From: Methylotenera_A sp031422335
Lineage (GTDB): Bacteria > Pseudomonadota > Gammaproteobacteria > Burkholderiales > Methylophilaceae
Assembly (NCBI GenBank): GCA_031422335.1
Contig: JANOQW010000035.1
Location: 11,968-75,967, forward strand
DNA: 64,000 nucleotides
Direction: 5' to 3'
Shown here: positions 31,871 to 42,037 of the stretch, piece after piece
Numbering within the stretch: the first letter of the stretch is position 1
How the letters are laid out: every line of letters begins with the position of its first letter
Made by a program: the position numbers and the translations under genes
The notes under the pieces: model-generated
What the model was told of the DNA's origin: nothing
The model's input: the letters and a program-made list of their open reading frames with translations, nothing else
Database searches by the model: none

Positions 31871-33139
31871 ATGAAAATATTAGTGATTGGTAGCGGCGGC
31901 CGCGAACATGCGATTGCTTGGAAAATTACCCAGAATAAAGAAATTAGCCGCGTCTATGTAGCGCCTGGTAATGCAGGCACTGCCACCAATCCGGATATGG
32001 TGAACGTACCAATCTCTAGCGTGCCTGATTTATTGGCGTTTGCGCAAAAAGAGCACATTGGCCTGACCATTGTGGGGCCAGAGGCACCGCTTTCTCAAGG
32101 CGTGGTGGATGCTTTTCGCGCAGCAGGATTAAAGATTTTTGGCCCAACTAAAGCTGCAGCACAACTGGAGTCTAGTAAAGACTTTGCCAAAGCGTTTATG
32201 TTGCGCCACAACATTCCCACTGCTAAATATCAAACCTTTACCGATGCCAAGCTTGCGCATGACTATGTCAGCGCACAAGGCGCGCCGATTGTGATTAAAG
32301 CCGATGGTTTAGCTGCTGGCAAGGGCGTGGTGGTGGCGATGGATGAAGCCGAAGCACACGCCGCGATTGATGCCATGTTGGCGGATAACAAACTCGGCAG
32401 CGCTGGCTCTAGAGTGGTGATTGAAGAATTTTTAACCGGCGAAGAAGCCAGTTTTATTGTGATGGTGGATGGTAAAAATATCCTCCCGCTCGCGACCAGC
32501 CAAGATCATAAACGTCTATTAGACTGCGACCAAGGCCCGAATACAGGTGGTATGGGTGCTTATTCCCCAGCACCATGCGTAACGCCAGAAATCCACGCCC
32601 GTGCGTTACGCGAGGTGATTCGCCCGACGGTAGAAGGCATGGCGAAAGATGGTATTCCTTACACTGGCTTTTTGTACGCAGGTTTAATGATTTCCCCAGA
32701 TGGCAGCATTAAAACGCTAGAGTTTAACTGCCGCATGGGCGACCCAGAAACACAACCGATTATGGTGCGACTGAAGTCTGATTTTGTGGCATTGGCTGAG
32801 CATGCGGTAAATGGCACGCTAGATTTGGCCGAAGCCGAATGGGATAGACGTACTGCACTAGGCGTGGTGATGGCCTCTCACAATTATCCTGAAGCGCCAA
32901 GATTAGGTGATGAAATTACGGGTTTGCCGAAAGATTTGCAAGATGGCTATGTGTTTCACGCAGGTACAACGCTGAAAGACGGCAAAGTACTCACTAGTGG
33001 TGGCCGTGTATTATGCGTAACAGCATTGGGCGAAACGGTAAAATTTGCGCAACAACAAGCTTATAAAATAGCGGGTAGTATTCACTTTGATGGCTCGCAG
33101 AACCGCACAGATATTGGCTACCGGGCCATTAAAGGTTAA
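31871..33139 (+). CDS. purD: Phosphoribosylamine-glycine ligase
   Basis: ATP-grasp enzyme making GAR in purine synthesis. 422 residues; start MKILVIGSGGREHAIAWKI, ATP-grasp segments IKADGLAAGKGVVVA and LEFNCRMGDPETQ. The ATG at 31871 is taken because AAGGG lies suitably upstream; an in-frame TTG two codons earlier is too close. 25 nt after purH. Confidence 0.97.
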   Translation: MKILVIGSGGREHAIAWKITQNKEISRVYVAPGNAGTATNPDMVNVPISSVPDLLAFAQKEHIGLTIVGPEAPLSQGVVDAFRAAGLKIFGPTKAAAQLESSKDFAKAFMLRHNIPTAKYQTFTDAKLAHDYVSAQGAPIVIKADGLAAGKGVVVAMDEAEAHAAIDAMLADNKLGSAGSRVVIEEFLTGEEASFIVMVDGKNILPLATSQDHKRLLDCDQGPNTGGMGAYSPAPCVTPEIHARALREVIRPTVEGMAKDGIPYTGFLYAGLMISPDGSIKTLEFNCRMGDPETQPIMVRLKSDFVALAEHAVNGTLDLAEAEWDRRTALGVVMASHNYPEAPRLGDEITGLPKDLQDGYVFHAGTTLKDGKVLTSGGRVLCVTALGETVKFAQQQAYKIAGSIHFDGSQNRTDIGYRAIKG

Positions 33140-33144
33140 ACACT

Positions 33145-34053
33145 TTGAGCGACACAATCAATGCGCAAGCCGTTTTAACTTATCTGCAAAGCTTACAAGC
33201 TAAAATTATTGAAGCATTAGAAATTGTTGATGGCAAAACTTTTTTGCATGATAGCTGGAACAGGCCAGAAGGTGGTGGTGGTAATAGTTGCTTGTTAGAA
33301 GGTGGCAATGTGTTTGAGCGCGCTGGTGTTGGATTCTCACATGTGTTGGGCAACAAGCTGCCGCCTGCAGCCACCATCGCCCACCCCGAAGCTGCGGGCA
33401 GAACTTGGGAAGCAATGGGTGTTTCGCTGGTGCTGCACCCGCGCAACCCTTATGTGCCCACTGTACATATGAACATTCGCTTTTTCGTTGCGGAAAAAGA
33501 AAATGAGCAGCCGATTTGGTGGTTTGGCGGCGGTATGGATTTAACGCCCTATTATGGTTTTGAAGAAGACTGCCAGCATTTTCACCGCACCAACAAAACA
33601 GCGCTGGATAGCTTTAATGCTGGCTATTACCCGCAATTTAAAAAGCAATGCGACGAATACTTTTACCTAAAACATCGCAAAGAACCGCGCGGTATTGGAG
33701 GTATTTTCTTTGATGACTTTAACGAACTTGGTTTTGAGCAAAGCTTTGCGCTGCAACGCGCTGTGGGGGACAGCTTTTTACAGGCCTACTTGCCGATTCT
33801 GCAACGCCGCAAAGATATAGCTTATGGCGAGCAGCAGCGCGACTTTCAAGCTTATCGCCGGGGCCGATATGTGGAGTTTAACTTGGTATTCGACCGCGGC
33901 ACGCTATTCGGCTTACAGTCGAATGGCCGCACCGAATCGATACTGATGTCGATGCCGCCGATTGTGAAATGGCGTTACGATTGGAAACCAGAAAATGGTA
34001 GCGCAGAGGCCAAACTATACACGGATTTTTTGATTGACCGCGACTGGCTTTAA
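33145..34053 (+). CDS. hemF: Oxygen-dependent coproporphyrinogen III oxidase
   Basis: Converts coproporphyrinogen III to protoporphyrinogen IX with O2 in haem synthesis. 302 residues, closely resembling E. coli HemF across its length: SHVLGNKLP, EAMGVSLVLHPRNPYVPTVH, WWFGGGMDLTPYYGF, RGIGGIFFDDF, YRRGRYVEFNL and the end. The start codon is TTG, supported by AAAGG 9 nt upstream and by alignment; no ATG exists in range. It begins 5 nt after purD. Confidence 0.96.
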   Translation: MSDTINAQAVLTYLQSLQAKIIEALEIVDGKTFLHDSWNRPEGGGGNSCLLEGGNVFERAGVGFSHVLGNKLPPAATIAHPEAAGRTWEAMGVSLVLHPRNPYVPTVHMNIRFFVAEKENEQPIWWFGGGMDLTPYYGFEEDCQHFHRTNKTALDSFNAGYYPQFKKQCDEYFYLKHRKEPRGIGGIFFDDFNELGFEQSFALQRAVGDSFLQAYLPILQRRKDIAYGEQQRDFQAYRRGRYVEFNLVFDRGTLFGLQSNGRTESILMSMPPIVKWRYDWKPENGSAEAKLYTDFLIDRDWL

Positions 34054-34098
34054 TTGAGGTAAACTGGCGTAAAAGTATAAAAGCACAAGGGATAAAAA

Positions 34099-35496
34099 AT
34101 GTTAGAAAAACTTTTACGCACCAAACCCGTCATTGCGCATGGCAGCAGTGGCCTAAAAAAATGCTTAAGCGCGTTTGATTTAGCGCTATTGGGCATAGGT
34201 TGCGCAATCGGTACCGGTATTTTTGTGCTGACTGGCTTAGCGGCCGCCACACAGTCTGGCCCAGCGGTAGTGCTGTCATTTGTTTTCGCGGGCATTGCTT
34301 CGGCCTTTGCTGCCCTCGCTTATGCTGAGCTAGCCTCATCTATTGGTGGCTCTGGCAGCGCTTATGGCTATAGTTATGTGGCGTTTGGCGAGCTGCTGGC
34401 TTGGTTGATGGGTTGGATTTTGTTGTTAGAATATGGCGTAGGCGCGGCTGCAGTAGCCAATGGCTGGTCAGGTTATTTTGTGAACACGCTGGCTAACTTC
34501 AGTATTTATCTACCAGAAACTCTAACCAAAGCACCGATGTTGGGCGGCACCATCAATTTACCCGCATTTGCAATTATCTGGCTACTAACCGTCTTATTAA
34601 TTGTTGGCGTAAAAGAAAGCGCACGCGTCAATAATATTATCGTGGTCATCAAATTAGCCACCATTGCCATCTTTATCGCACTAGCAGTTGGTCATATCAA
34701 CAGCGCCAACTGGCAGCCTTTTATGCCGTTTGGCTGGTTTGACACACTCGATACTGGTAAAAATATTGGTGTGCTGGCAGGCGCCTCATTGGTATTTTTT
34801 GCTTACTTTGGCTTTGATGCGGTATCTACCGCAGCAGAAGAATGTAAAAACCCGCAACGTGATTTGCCAATTGGTTTGCTTGCATCGCTGGCATTTTGTA
34901 CCATTATTTATATTTTAGTTTCTGGCATACTGACTGGTGTGGTGCCTTATTTAGAGCTGAATACTGCTTCGCCTGTGGCTTATGCACTCACTAAATTAGG
35001 CTATACATGGGCCTCTACGCTAGTCGCTACAGGTGTGCTGGCTGGACTTATCACGGTGTTATTGGTGCTACTGTATGGTTTAACACGTATTTTATTTGCC
35101 ATGAGTTGCGATGGCTTAATTTCACCTATATTTTCTAAAGTAAATCCCGATCGTCAAACACCTACGCGTATCATTTTAATGTGCGGTTTTGTCGTATCTT
35201 TAGTGGCTGGCTTTTTCCCGCTAGGTGAGCTGGCAGAAACAGTGAACATTGGCACATTAGCTGCGTTTGTCATGGTATGCGTGGGTGTGATTGTGTTGCG
35301 CATTCGTCAACCCAATTTACCACGCCCATTTAAAAATCCGTGGAATCCATTGATTCCAGTGCTAGGCATTTTATCTTGCGGCGCCTTGATGGGTTTTTTA
35401 CCAAGCTCCACTTGGGTGCGCTTTGGTATTTGGATTGTCATAGGCCTAGTGATTTATTTTGCTTACTCTATCAGGCATAGCAAGCTTAATAAGTAA
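34099..35496 (+). CDS. APC-superfamily amino acid permease, CAT type
   Basis: A 465-residue integral membrane transporter with about 12 helices. The start (LSAFDLALLGIGCAIGTGIFVLTG) carries the APC helix-1 substrate motif, and AYFGFDAVSTAAEECKNPQRDLP is the cationic amino acid transporter signature. Substrate not determined. The last gene of the forward run; a strong terminator follows. Confidence 0.92.
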   Translation: MLEKLLRTKPVIAHGSSGLKKCLSAFDLALLGIGCAIGTGIFVLTGLAAATQSGPAVVLSFVFAGIASAFAALAYAELASSIGGSGSAYGYSYVAFGELLAWLMGWILLLEYGVGAAAVANGWSGYFVNTLANFSIYLPETLTKAPMLGGTINLPAFAIIWLLTVLLIVGVKESARVNNIIVVIKLATIAIFIALAVGHINSANWQPFMPFGWFDTLDTGKNIGVLAGASLVFFAYFGFDAVSTAAEECKNPQRDLPIGLLASLAFCTIIYILVSGILTGVVPYLELNTASPVAYALTKLGYTWASTLVATGVLAGLITVLLVLLYGLTRILFAMSCDGLISPIFSKVNPDRQTPTRIILMCGFVVSLVAGFFPLGELAETVNIGTLAAFVMVCVGVIVLRIRQPNLPRPFKNPWNPLIPVLGILSCGALMGFLPSSTWVRFGIWIVIGLVIYFAYSIRHSKLNK

Positions 35497-35526
35497 GCTA
35501 TCCAATATAATAAATAAACATAGGCA

Positions 35527-35556
35527 AAAAAAGCCAGCTTATCAGCTGGCTTTTTT
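35527..35556. terminator. Bidirectional terminator (GCCAGC type)
   Basis: A run plus GCCAGCT (35527-35539) pairs with AGCTGGC plus T run (35544-35556) around TATC. It lies between the convergent permease and cytochrome c genes. Same stem core as the terminators at 52719 and 55870. Confidence 0.92.
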
Positions 35557-35587
35557 AATTGGTACTTGTTACTTGGCAATAGCCAAA

Positions 35588-35896
35588 TTACATGGCTAAA
35601 ATCCACTGTACGATTGATTTAATATCATCATCTTTAACTTGTGGGCTATTCGCTGGCATCGGCATAGGACCCCAAACGCCACTACCACCTTTTTTAACTT
35701 TAGCGATCATTTTCGCTTCAGCTGTTGCATCACCTTTGTATTTAGCCGCGACATCTTTTAAAGATGGCCCTAATACTTTTTTATCAATGGCGTGGCAAGC
35801 TAAGCAGCCACTTTTTTGTGCCAAAGCTTGTGAAGCACTGGCTTGACCAGCGAATAACACGGCTGCGGCTGCGATTGTTACTAATAAAACTTTCAT
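35588..35896 (-). CDS. Small class I cytochrome c, c-551-like
   Basis: Periplasmic monohaem electron carrier. The 102-residue precursor has a signal peptide (VTIAAAAVLFAGQASA), the haem site CLACH at 31-35, and a C-terminal axial Met in GPMPMPAN (M78 or M80). The ATG at 35894-35896 is preferred over one 15 codons upstream because AAGGAGA lies 5 nt before it. The size and SQALAQKSGCLACHAIDKK pattern fit the c-551/c8 group. Possible partner of the azurin at 11.1 kb, which is inference only. Confidence 0.93.
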   Translation of the reverse strand: MKVLLVTIAAAAVLFAGQASASQALAQKSGCLACHAIDKKVLGPSLKDVAAKYKGDATAEAKMIAKVKKGGSGVWGPMPMPANSPQVKDDDIKSIVQWILAM

Positions 35897-36033
35897 GCTA
35901 TCTCCTTGAATTCTTGTAATAAAACCTGCAATCTTTTGCAATAGACATATTACCTGACATTTTAAAATCTACAATAGCCCTCTGGCTCAATACTAGGGTT
36001 AATAGCAGCCTTGGCTGATTAACATTTGTAAAT

Positions 36034-38088
36034 TTACAACGCCAAGCTTTTTAGCAACACTTGCAAATCACTTAAACTTGGTGAACAAACAACGCCTTGG
36101 CAAACCCAAGCGTTGACATCTTTAGCTAATTTTCTTTGTAATGTAGGTGGCAAATGTTGCTTATTCTTATCCCAAGTTTCGTCTAAATAAAACAACAGAT
36201 GATGTGGATAGTAATGTTGCTGAATCCCATCACGCCAAACTGCCAATTTTTTAGCCTCTCCACGAATAATGACTATGCTAGGTGGTGTTAAAAATTCCTC
36301 TAGCGCGTGCGTCAAGCTAGCGCAAGCGGCAGGATTATTGACTAAGTTTTTATCGAAAGCCTTTAAGGCGCGCTCAGCTGCTTGCAAATAGCGCGGCTCA
36401 CCCAAGATATGCCCCAAACGTTGCAAGGCCACCGCAGCAATACCGTTGCCATTAGGCGTGGCGTTATCATAAGCTTGCTTGGGCCGATGAATCAGCGTCT
36501 CGTGCGCATGGCTGGTAAAATAAAACCCACCATCTTCTGCTTCAAAGCTCCCCAATAGTACTTCGGCTAAATCTTCGGCTAAACTTAAATCTTCTGCACG
36601 ATAATCAGTTTGCAATAACTCAATTAAGGCATCCAATAAAAACGCGTAATCATCCAAATAGGCATTTAAATGCGCATGATAATTTCCAGCACCATCATTT
36701 TTGCAAGTGGCTAGCAAGCGTTGATCTTTCCACAGTTTTTCGCGGATAAAGTCCACCGAATTTTGCGCAAGTTCTATCCAATCTAGTCTATTAAACACGC
36801 GCCCTGCCCGCGCTAAACCTTTAATCGCCAGTGCGTTCCAAGATGTGAGAATTTTTTCGTCACGGCCTGGGTAAGCACGTTTGGCACGCGCTTTAAACAA
36901 CTTGGTTTGCGCATCCATTAATACGAGAGTTTCATCATGCTCTGCAGGCCGCACCAAATAAGGGTGGTAGGCCTGCGTATTTGAGTGTGGGTCTTCAAAA
37001 TTAGGCGCGCGGTCAAAACCAAAACATTGACTAGCCACTATAAACTCTTCTGAAGTCAGTAGTTTTTTTACTTCTGCTGGTTGCCACACATAAAATGCGC
37101 CTTCGGCCGAGTGTCCATTTTCATCTGGCGAATCTGCATCTAAAGACGAATAAAATGCGCCTTGTTTATCGTGCATTTCACGCACTAACCATGCTACCGT
37201 TTCTTCAATGATTTGTTGATAACGTGGATTTTTAGATATCTGCCAGCCGTCGCAATACAGAAATAATAATTGGCCATTGTCATAAAGCATTTTTTCAAAA
37301 TGCGGAATATTCCAGCGCTCATCTACCGAATAACGACAAAAACCGCCACCTAGTTGATCGTAAATACCGCCGTTTGCCATTGAGGTTAACATTTGCAAGG
37401 CCATAGCTTCGGCTTGCTTGTTACCTGCTTTTGCCTGATGTAGCAACAAAGTAATATCAGCTGGGTTGGGGAATTTTGGCGCACTGCCAAAACCGCCATG
37501 TTCAAAATCGAAGCTGTTTTCTAGCGAATCAAAGGCTAACTTTAATGTATCTTGTGAAGCGCTTAATGTACTACTAGGCTCAGGAATAGTGCGTTTCAGC
37601 GCATCGGCCAATTGAGAGTTTTGCACCGCTAAATCGTCTTTTTTCTCGTGATAAAAAGTAGCCACGCGTGGAACTAGATCAGCAAAACCCGGCAATTGGT
37701 AACGAGCAGTTTTGGGAAAGTAGGTGCCCGTAAAATACGGCTGCTGATCTGGCGTTAAAAAAACCGTCAGTGGCCAACCGCCACTTTTATTACTCAGCAT
37801 GCTGTGTGCAGTTTGGTAAATTTGGTCTATATCTGGGCGCTCTTCGCGGTCCACCTTAATATTAATAAAGTGCGCGTTCATCACTGCGGCCACATCAGCA
37901 TCTTCAAACGATTCATGCGCCATCACATGACACCAATGACAGGCAGAATAGCCAATTGATAGTAAGATTGGTTTATCTTGCTCGCGTGCTAAAGTAAGCG
38001 CTTCTTCACCCCACGGGTACCATTCAACAGGGTTTGTAGCATGTTGTAGCAGATAAGGGCTGGTTTCGTGCGCTAATGCATTTGGCAT
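36034..38088 (-). CDS. Thioredoxin-domain protein of the YyaL/SSP411 family
   Basis: A 684-residue cytoplasmic protein. The N-terminal thioredoxin-like (DUF255) domain has YSACHWCHVMAHESFED with its CxxC, and KVDREERPDIDQIYQ. The remainder is an alpha/alpha-toroid like N-acylglucosamine epimerases (LTSWNALAIKGLARAGR, TPNGNGIAAVALQRLG). The family is widespread but without a known reaction. It overlaps the mutarotase gene upstream by 1 bp, so the pair is translationally coupled. Confidence 0.92.
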   Translation of the reverse strand: MPNALAHETSPYLLQHATNPVEWYPWGEEALTLAREQDKPILLSIGYSACHWCHVMAHESFEDADVAAVMNAHFINIKVDREERPDIDQIYQTAHSMLSNKSGGWPLTVFLTPDQQPYFTGTYFPKTARYQLPGFADLVPRVATFYHEKKDDLAVQNSQLADALKRTIPEPSSTLSASQDTLKLAFDSLENSFDFEHGGFGSAPKFPNPADITLLLHQAKAGNKQAEAMALQMLTSMANGGIYDQLGGGFCRYSVDERWNIPHFEKMLYDNGQLLFLYCDGWQISKNPRYQQIIEETVAWLVREMHDKQGAFYSSLDADSPDENGHSAEGAFYVWQPAEVKKLLTSEEFIVASQCFGFDRAPNFEDPHSNTQAYHPYLVRPAEHDETLVLMDAQTKLFKARAKRAYPGRDEKILTSWNALAIKGLARAGRVFNRLDWIELAQNSVDFIREKLWKDQRLLATCKNDGAGNYHAHLNAYLDDYAFLLDALIELLQTDYRAEDLSLAEDLAEVLLGSFEAEDGGFYFTSHAHETLIHRPKQAYDNATPNGNGIAAVALQRLGHILGEPRYLQAAERALKAFDKNLVNNPAACASLTHALEEFLTPPSIVIIRGEAKKLAVWRDGIQQHYYPHHLLFYLDETWDKNKQHLPPTLQRKLAKDVNAWVCQGVVCSPSLSDLQVLLKSLAL

Positions 38089-39029
38089 TACAGCGTCTCG
38101 ATTACGTACTCCGCGCTGATTACATGGGTGCGGCCTGGGTTAATCACCACCATATTATCTAACGCATTGGTGGTTTCCACACACAGGGTTTTACGCCATT
38201 CGTCTGCGGCGCCCATGTCGGTCATTTGCGCCGCTTTTTCCTCGCCTGGTGTCCATACGACGGTGGTATCACTGCCGGATTTTGATATGTGAATAAGGCG
38301 ATTGAATCCTACATCGTGCACCGTGCAATCTGAGCTATGGTTTATATAGACACGATCAAACTCGCCATCAAATTTAAGCGCGTTGTGTTCTACATGGCGT
38401 TGATATTTAAGTATTTTATCGGCATATACGCAATCTTGCATACCCGTAATTTTTACGTTGGCAATGTCACTAATATTTAAATAGGTATGAAACGCTTCGC
38501 CAATCACAAACGGGTGATCAGCCTTATTAGTGGTTGACATATCCACCCGTAAACGCCGCCCCACAGTAATCGTCACCGTAAGTGCATAAGGATAAGACAA
38601 CTGACGTTTTGCCTCTTCAGTTTCTAGCATTTCTAGCATGATGCGCGTAGCACCTGTGGGCGTTGCATCGATATCGATGACACGCCATGGAATGACCCGC
38701 GCAAAGCCATGTGGGCAAAAGGTGCTATCTGTAGGGTGAGCGCCAAACCATGGCCAACAAATCGGTACGCCACCGCGAATGGAGCGACCTTTTACAAAAC
38801 GTGCATTACTTGATAACCACAATACGGGATCTTTTAAAAACTTAGGTTGCCAGTGCATGATGTGTGCGCCTTGCAAGGCAATTTTTGCTGTGCAAAGCGG
38901 GTTATCCACCTCAAGGTATTGCATGCCATTTTCGTCTTTGGTTTGCAGTACATGCGCATGCAATTTAATGCGCTTTTCAGTTTTTAGGTTACCAGTGGTT
39001 AAACTCACTTCTGACGTTTCTGTGTTCAT
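38088..39029 (-). CDS. D-hexose-6-phosphate mutarotase (YeaD-like)
   Basis: Aldose-1-epimerase fold enzyme expected to interconvert anomers of hexose 6-phosphates. 313 residues; GGVPICWPWFGAHP and PHGFARVIPW are the conserved N-terminal segments, EAFHTYLNI contains the catalytic His and WTPGEEKAAQMTDM the late motif. First gene of the two-gene unit with the thioredoxin-domain protein. Confidence 0.92.
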   Translation of the reverse strand: MNTETSEVSLTTGNLKTEKRIKLHAHVLQTKDENGMQYLEVDNPLCTAKIALQGAHIMHWQPKFLKDPVLWLSSNARFVKGRSIRGGVPICWPWFGAHPTDSTFCPHGFARVIPWRVIDIDATPTGATRIMLEMLETEEAKRQLSYPYALTVTITVGRRLRVDMSTTNKADHPFVIGEAFHTYLNISDIANVKITGMQDCVYADKILKYQRHVEHNALKFDGEFDRVYINHSSDCTVHDVGFNRLIHISKSGSDTTVVWTPGEEKAAQMTDMGAADEWRKTLCVETTNALDNMVVINPGRTHVISAEYVIETL

Positions 39030-39149
39030 ATTATTTATTCACTTCAATTAACTAAAATTTAAACTAAGATATAAATTGTAACTAGGATTAAAATTGATTT
39101 TTAGTTTTTTTATTTAAGCTACTTTTTTTAATGTGGTTATTTTATAGTG

Positions 39150-41000
39150 CTATTTTTCAATCTGTGAAACATCGCGCACTGCGCCACGCGCCGCACTGGT
39201 GCTCATTGCTGCGTAGGCACGCAAAGCGGGCGAGACATGTCGCTCACGATTAACTGGCTTCCAAGCATCTTTACCTTTAGCCACCATTTTGCTATGGCGG
39301 TGCGACATTTCCGCATCGCTGATTGCTAAATGAATGCTACGATTTGGAATATCAATTTCAATGGTATCGCCCTCTTCTACCAAGCCAATGGCGCCGCCCT
39401 CAGCCGCTTCTGGCGAAGCATGACCGATACTTAAGCCAGAAGTGCCACCTGAGAATCGGCCATCAGTGAGCAAAGCACACACTTTGCCTAAATCTTTCGA
39501 TTTTAAATACGAAGTTGGATACAACATTTCTTGCATGCCAGGGCCACCACGCGGGCCTTCGTAGCGAATCACCACCACATCACCCGCCACAATTTGGTCC
39601 GCCATAATGCCTTCAACAGCTGCATCTTGACTCTCAAAAATACGTGCGCGCCCCGTAAATTTGAGTATAGAATCATCTACGCCCGCCGTTTTTACAATGC
39701 AACCATCTAACGCGATATTGCCATATAACACAGCTAAGCCACCATCTTGCGAATAGGCGTGCGCTTTATCGCGAATGCAGCCATCTGCGCGGTCATCGTC
39801 TAGTGTGGGGTATAGCATACTTTGACTAAACGCGATGGTTGTTATGATGCCGCCCGGTGCCGCACGATAGAATTTTTTCACTTCTTCGTCGCTGGTCACT
39901 TTAATATCCCATTTTGCCAGAGCCTCACCCATGCTGGAGCTGTGTACGGTAGGAATATCGCGATGAATCAGCCCAGCGCGATCTAATTCACCCAATATGC
40001 CCATCACGCCGCCTGCACGGTGCACGTCTTCCATATGATATTTTTGCGTAGCTGGCGCAACTTTGCTTAAACACGGAACCTTACGTGATATGCGATCAAT
40101 ATCCGACATGGTGAAATCAATTTCAGCCTCGTGCGCTGCAGCCAGCAAATGCAATACCGTATTGGTTGAACCACCCATCGACACATCTAAGGCCATCGCG
40201 TTTTCAAACGCTTGTAGATTTGCAATAGACCGCGGCAACACTGAATAATCATCTTGCTCATAATGACGCTTTGCCAGCTCCACAATTAAACGACCTGCTT
40301 TTAAAAATAATTCTTTTCTAGCGCCATGCGTGGCCAAGGTTGAACCGTTGCCAGGTAAACTTAGCCCCAGCGCCTCAGTTAAACAGTTCATCGAGTTGGC
40401 GGTAAACATACCTGAGCATGAACCACAAGTTGGACATGCCGATCGCTCGATCGCTTCCGATTTTTCATCAGAAACTTTGCTATCAGCTGCGGCGACCATC
40501 GCATCAACTAAGTCTAATTTAAGCGTCTCGCCTTGCCAGTTAACTTTGCCCGCTTCCATCGGGCCGCCTGAAACAAATACCACGGGAATATTCAAGCGTA
40601 GTGCCGCCATTAGCATGCCAGGGGTAATTTTGTCGCAATTTGAAATGCAGACTAATGCATCAGCACAATGCGCGTTGACCATATATTCCACGCTATCGGC
40701 AATTAAATCGCGGCTTGGCAGGCTATACAGCATGCCACTGTGGCCCATAGCGATGCCGTCATCAACAGCAATGGTGTTGAATTCTTTAGCCACGCCACCT
40801 GCACGTTCAATCTCGCGTGCAACTAATTGGCCCAAGTCTTTCAAATGCACGTGGCCTGGTACAAACTGGGTAAACGAATTTGAAATAGCAATGATAGGCT
40901 TGTCGAAATCACCATCTTTCATGCCTGTGGCACGCCAAAGCGCGCGGGCGCCTGCCATATTGCGGCCATGTGTAGTAGTACGAGAACGATAAACTGGCAT
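39150..41000 (-). CDS. ilvD: Dihydroxyacid dehydratase
   Basis: Fe-S dehydratase of the branched-chain amino acid pathway. 616 residues, starting MPVYRSRTTTHGRNMAGARALWRA. Cluster cysteines occur in ISNCDKITPGM and ACPTCGSCSGMF; TDGRFSGGTSG and GPRGGPGMQEML are the C-terminal substrate motifs. Normal length. Divergent from lgt. Confidence 0.97.
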   Translation of the reverse strand: MPVYRSRTTTHGRNMAGARALWRATGMKDGDFDKPIIAISNSFTQFVPGHVHLKDLGQLVAREIERAGGVAKEFNTIAVDDGIAMGHSGMLYSLPSRDLIADSVEYMVNAHCADALVCISNCDKITPGMLMAALRLNIPVVFVSGGPMEAGKVNWQGETLKLDLVDAMVAAADSKVSDEKSEAIERSACPTCGSCSGMFTANSMNCLTEALGLSLPGNGSTLATHGARKELFLKAGRLIVELAKRHYEQDDYSVLPRSIANLQAFENAMALDVSMGGSTNTVLHLLAAAHEAEIDFTMSDIDRISRKVPCLSKVAPATQKYHMEDVHRAGGVMGILGELDRAGLIHRDIPTVHSSSMGEALAKWDIKVTSDEEVKKFYRAAPGGIITTIAFSQSMLYPTLDDDRADGCIRDKAHAYSQDGGLAVLYGNIALDGCIVKTAGVDDSILKFTGRARIFESQDAAVEGIMADQIVAGDVVVIRYEGPRGGPGMQEMLYPTSYLKSKDLGKVCALLTDGRFSGGTSGLSIGHASPEAAEGGAIGLVEEGDTIEIDIPNRSIHLAISDAEMSHRHSKMVAKGKDAWKPVNRERHVSPALRAYAAMSTSAARGAVRDVSQIEK

Positions 41001-41075
41001 ACTGATAACCTTAAATGCAAAAATTACTGTTTAAATCATATAATGACTATTTTACCGCATCACATCATTTAAGAC

Positions 41076-41879
41076 ATGCTAAATATGCCATTAATTCACC
41101 CACAATTTGATCCAATTGCCTTGCATATCACCGATAGCTTCGGCATTCACTGGTATGGATTAATGTATTTGCTAGGATTTGTCGCCTTTTTATTACTAGG
41201 CAAGCATCAAATTAAACACAAACCATGGTTCGGCTGGAACACACAAATGCTGGATGATGCCTTATTTTACGGTGCTTTGGGCGTTATTTTAGGCGGCAGA
41301 ATCGGCTTTGTTTTGTTTTATCAATTTGGAAATTTTTTACAAAATCCGTTAGATATTTTTAAAGTGTGGCAAGGCGGCATGAGCTTTCATGGTGGTTTTT
41401 TAGGTGTGCTCATCGCCATGTTTTTTTTCAACCGTAAATATCCGCAACCTTGGTTAAAAGTGATGGATTTTGTCGCACCGCTGGTGCCGATTGGCTTGGG
41501 CGCAGGCCGTTTGGCAAACTTTATTAACGGTGAGCTTTGGGGTCGTGCAACAAATTCAAGTTATGGCATGATTTTTCCACAAGTCGATAATATTGTGCGC
41601 CATCCGTCGCAGCTTTATCAATTTGCATTAGAAGGCGTAGCGCTATTTTGCATTTTGTGGTGGTTTTCGCGCAAGCAGCGACCGGTTGGTGCTATTTCAG
41701 GCTTATTTTTAATTGGCTATGGCAGCTTTAGGTTTATTGCCGAATACGCGCGCGAGCCAGATGCTTATTTGGGTTTGCTCTCATTGGGTTTTAGCATGGG
41801 GCAATGGCTAAGCTTGCCGATGATTATGATTGGCATATGGATGTTGCTACAATCAAAACGTCATTATTTTGGTAATTAA
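41076..41879 (+). CDS. lgt: Prolipoprotein diacylglyceryl transferase
   Basis: Inner-membrane enzyme attaching diacylglycerol to the lipobox cysteine, the first step of lipoprotein maturation. 267 residues with about seven helices; WYGLMYLLGF, GGRIGFVLFY, WQGGMSFHGGFLG with the essential His, and GLGAGRLANFINGELWGR, the Lgt signature. An ATG three codons in is an alternative start. Its substrates would include the FKBP lipoprotein at 7.7 kb. Confidence 0.97.
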   Translation: MLNMPLIHPQFDPIALHITDSFGIHWYGLMYLLGFVAFLLLGKHQIKHKPWFGWNTQMLDDALFYGALGVILGGRIGFVLFYQFGNFLQNPLDIFKVWQGGMSFHGGFLGVLIAMFFFNRKYPQPWLKVMDFVAPLVPIGLGAGRLANFINGELWGRATNSSYGMIFPQVDNIVRHPSQLYQFALEGVALFCILWWFSRKQRPVGAISGLFLIGYGSFRFIAEYAREPDAYLGLLSLGFSMGQWLSLPMIMIGIWMLLQSKRHYFGN

Positions 41880-41960
41880 TTTTAAGCCTAGTCGAAAATC
41901 TAACATATCGCTTAATAAATCATCACTATCAAACCTAGATTCACTTAATTAATTCAATTA

Positions 41961-41973
41961 AATCAATGCTTTG
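41961..41973 (+). promoter_or_regulatory. IHF-like site upstream of a sigma-54 promoter
   Basis: AATCAATGCTTTG matches the IHF consensus WATCAANNNNTTR at every specified base, about 15 bp upstream of the -24 element, in an AT-rich stretch. Confidence 0.5.
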
Positions 41974-41988
41974 AATTTTAATTCAACA

Positions 41989-42004
41989 TGGCATGCAGAT
42001 TGCA
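41989..42004 (+). promoter_or_regulatory. Sigma-54 (RpoN) -24/-12 promoter
   Basis: TGGCATG, 4-nt spacer, TTGCA: the consensus TGGCACG-N4-TTGCW with one mismatch. The GG (41990-41991) and GC (42002-42003) are separated by exactly 10 bp as required. Predicted start of transcription about 42015, giving a 23-nt leader to the ATG at 42038. Confidence 0.62.
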
Positions 42005-42037
42005 TAGTTGTATGTACCACCTGTTGAGATATAAAAA

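Noticed and set aside
36938..36985. Sequence ATGCTCTGCAGGCCGCA and a later GGTAGGCCTGC inside the thioredoxin-domain gene, resembling the palindromic element.
   Set aside because: The loop AATATCCATGC is absent and the encoded YHPYLVRPAEHDE segment looks like ordinary family sequence.
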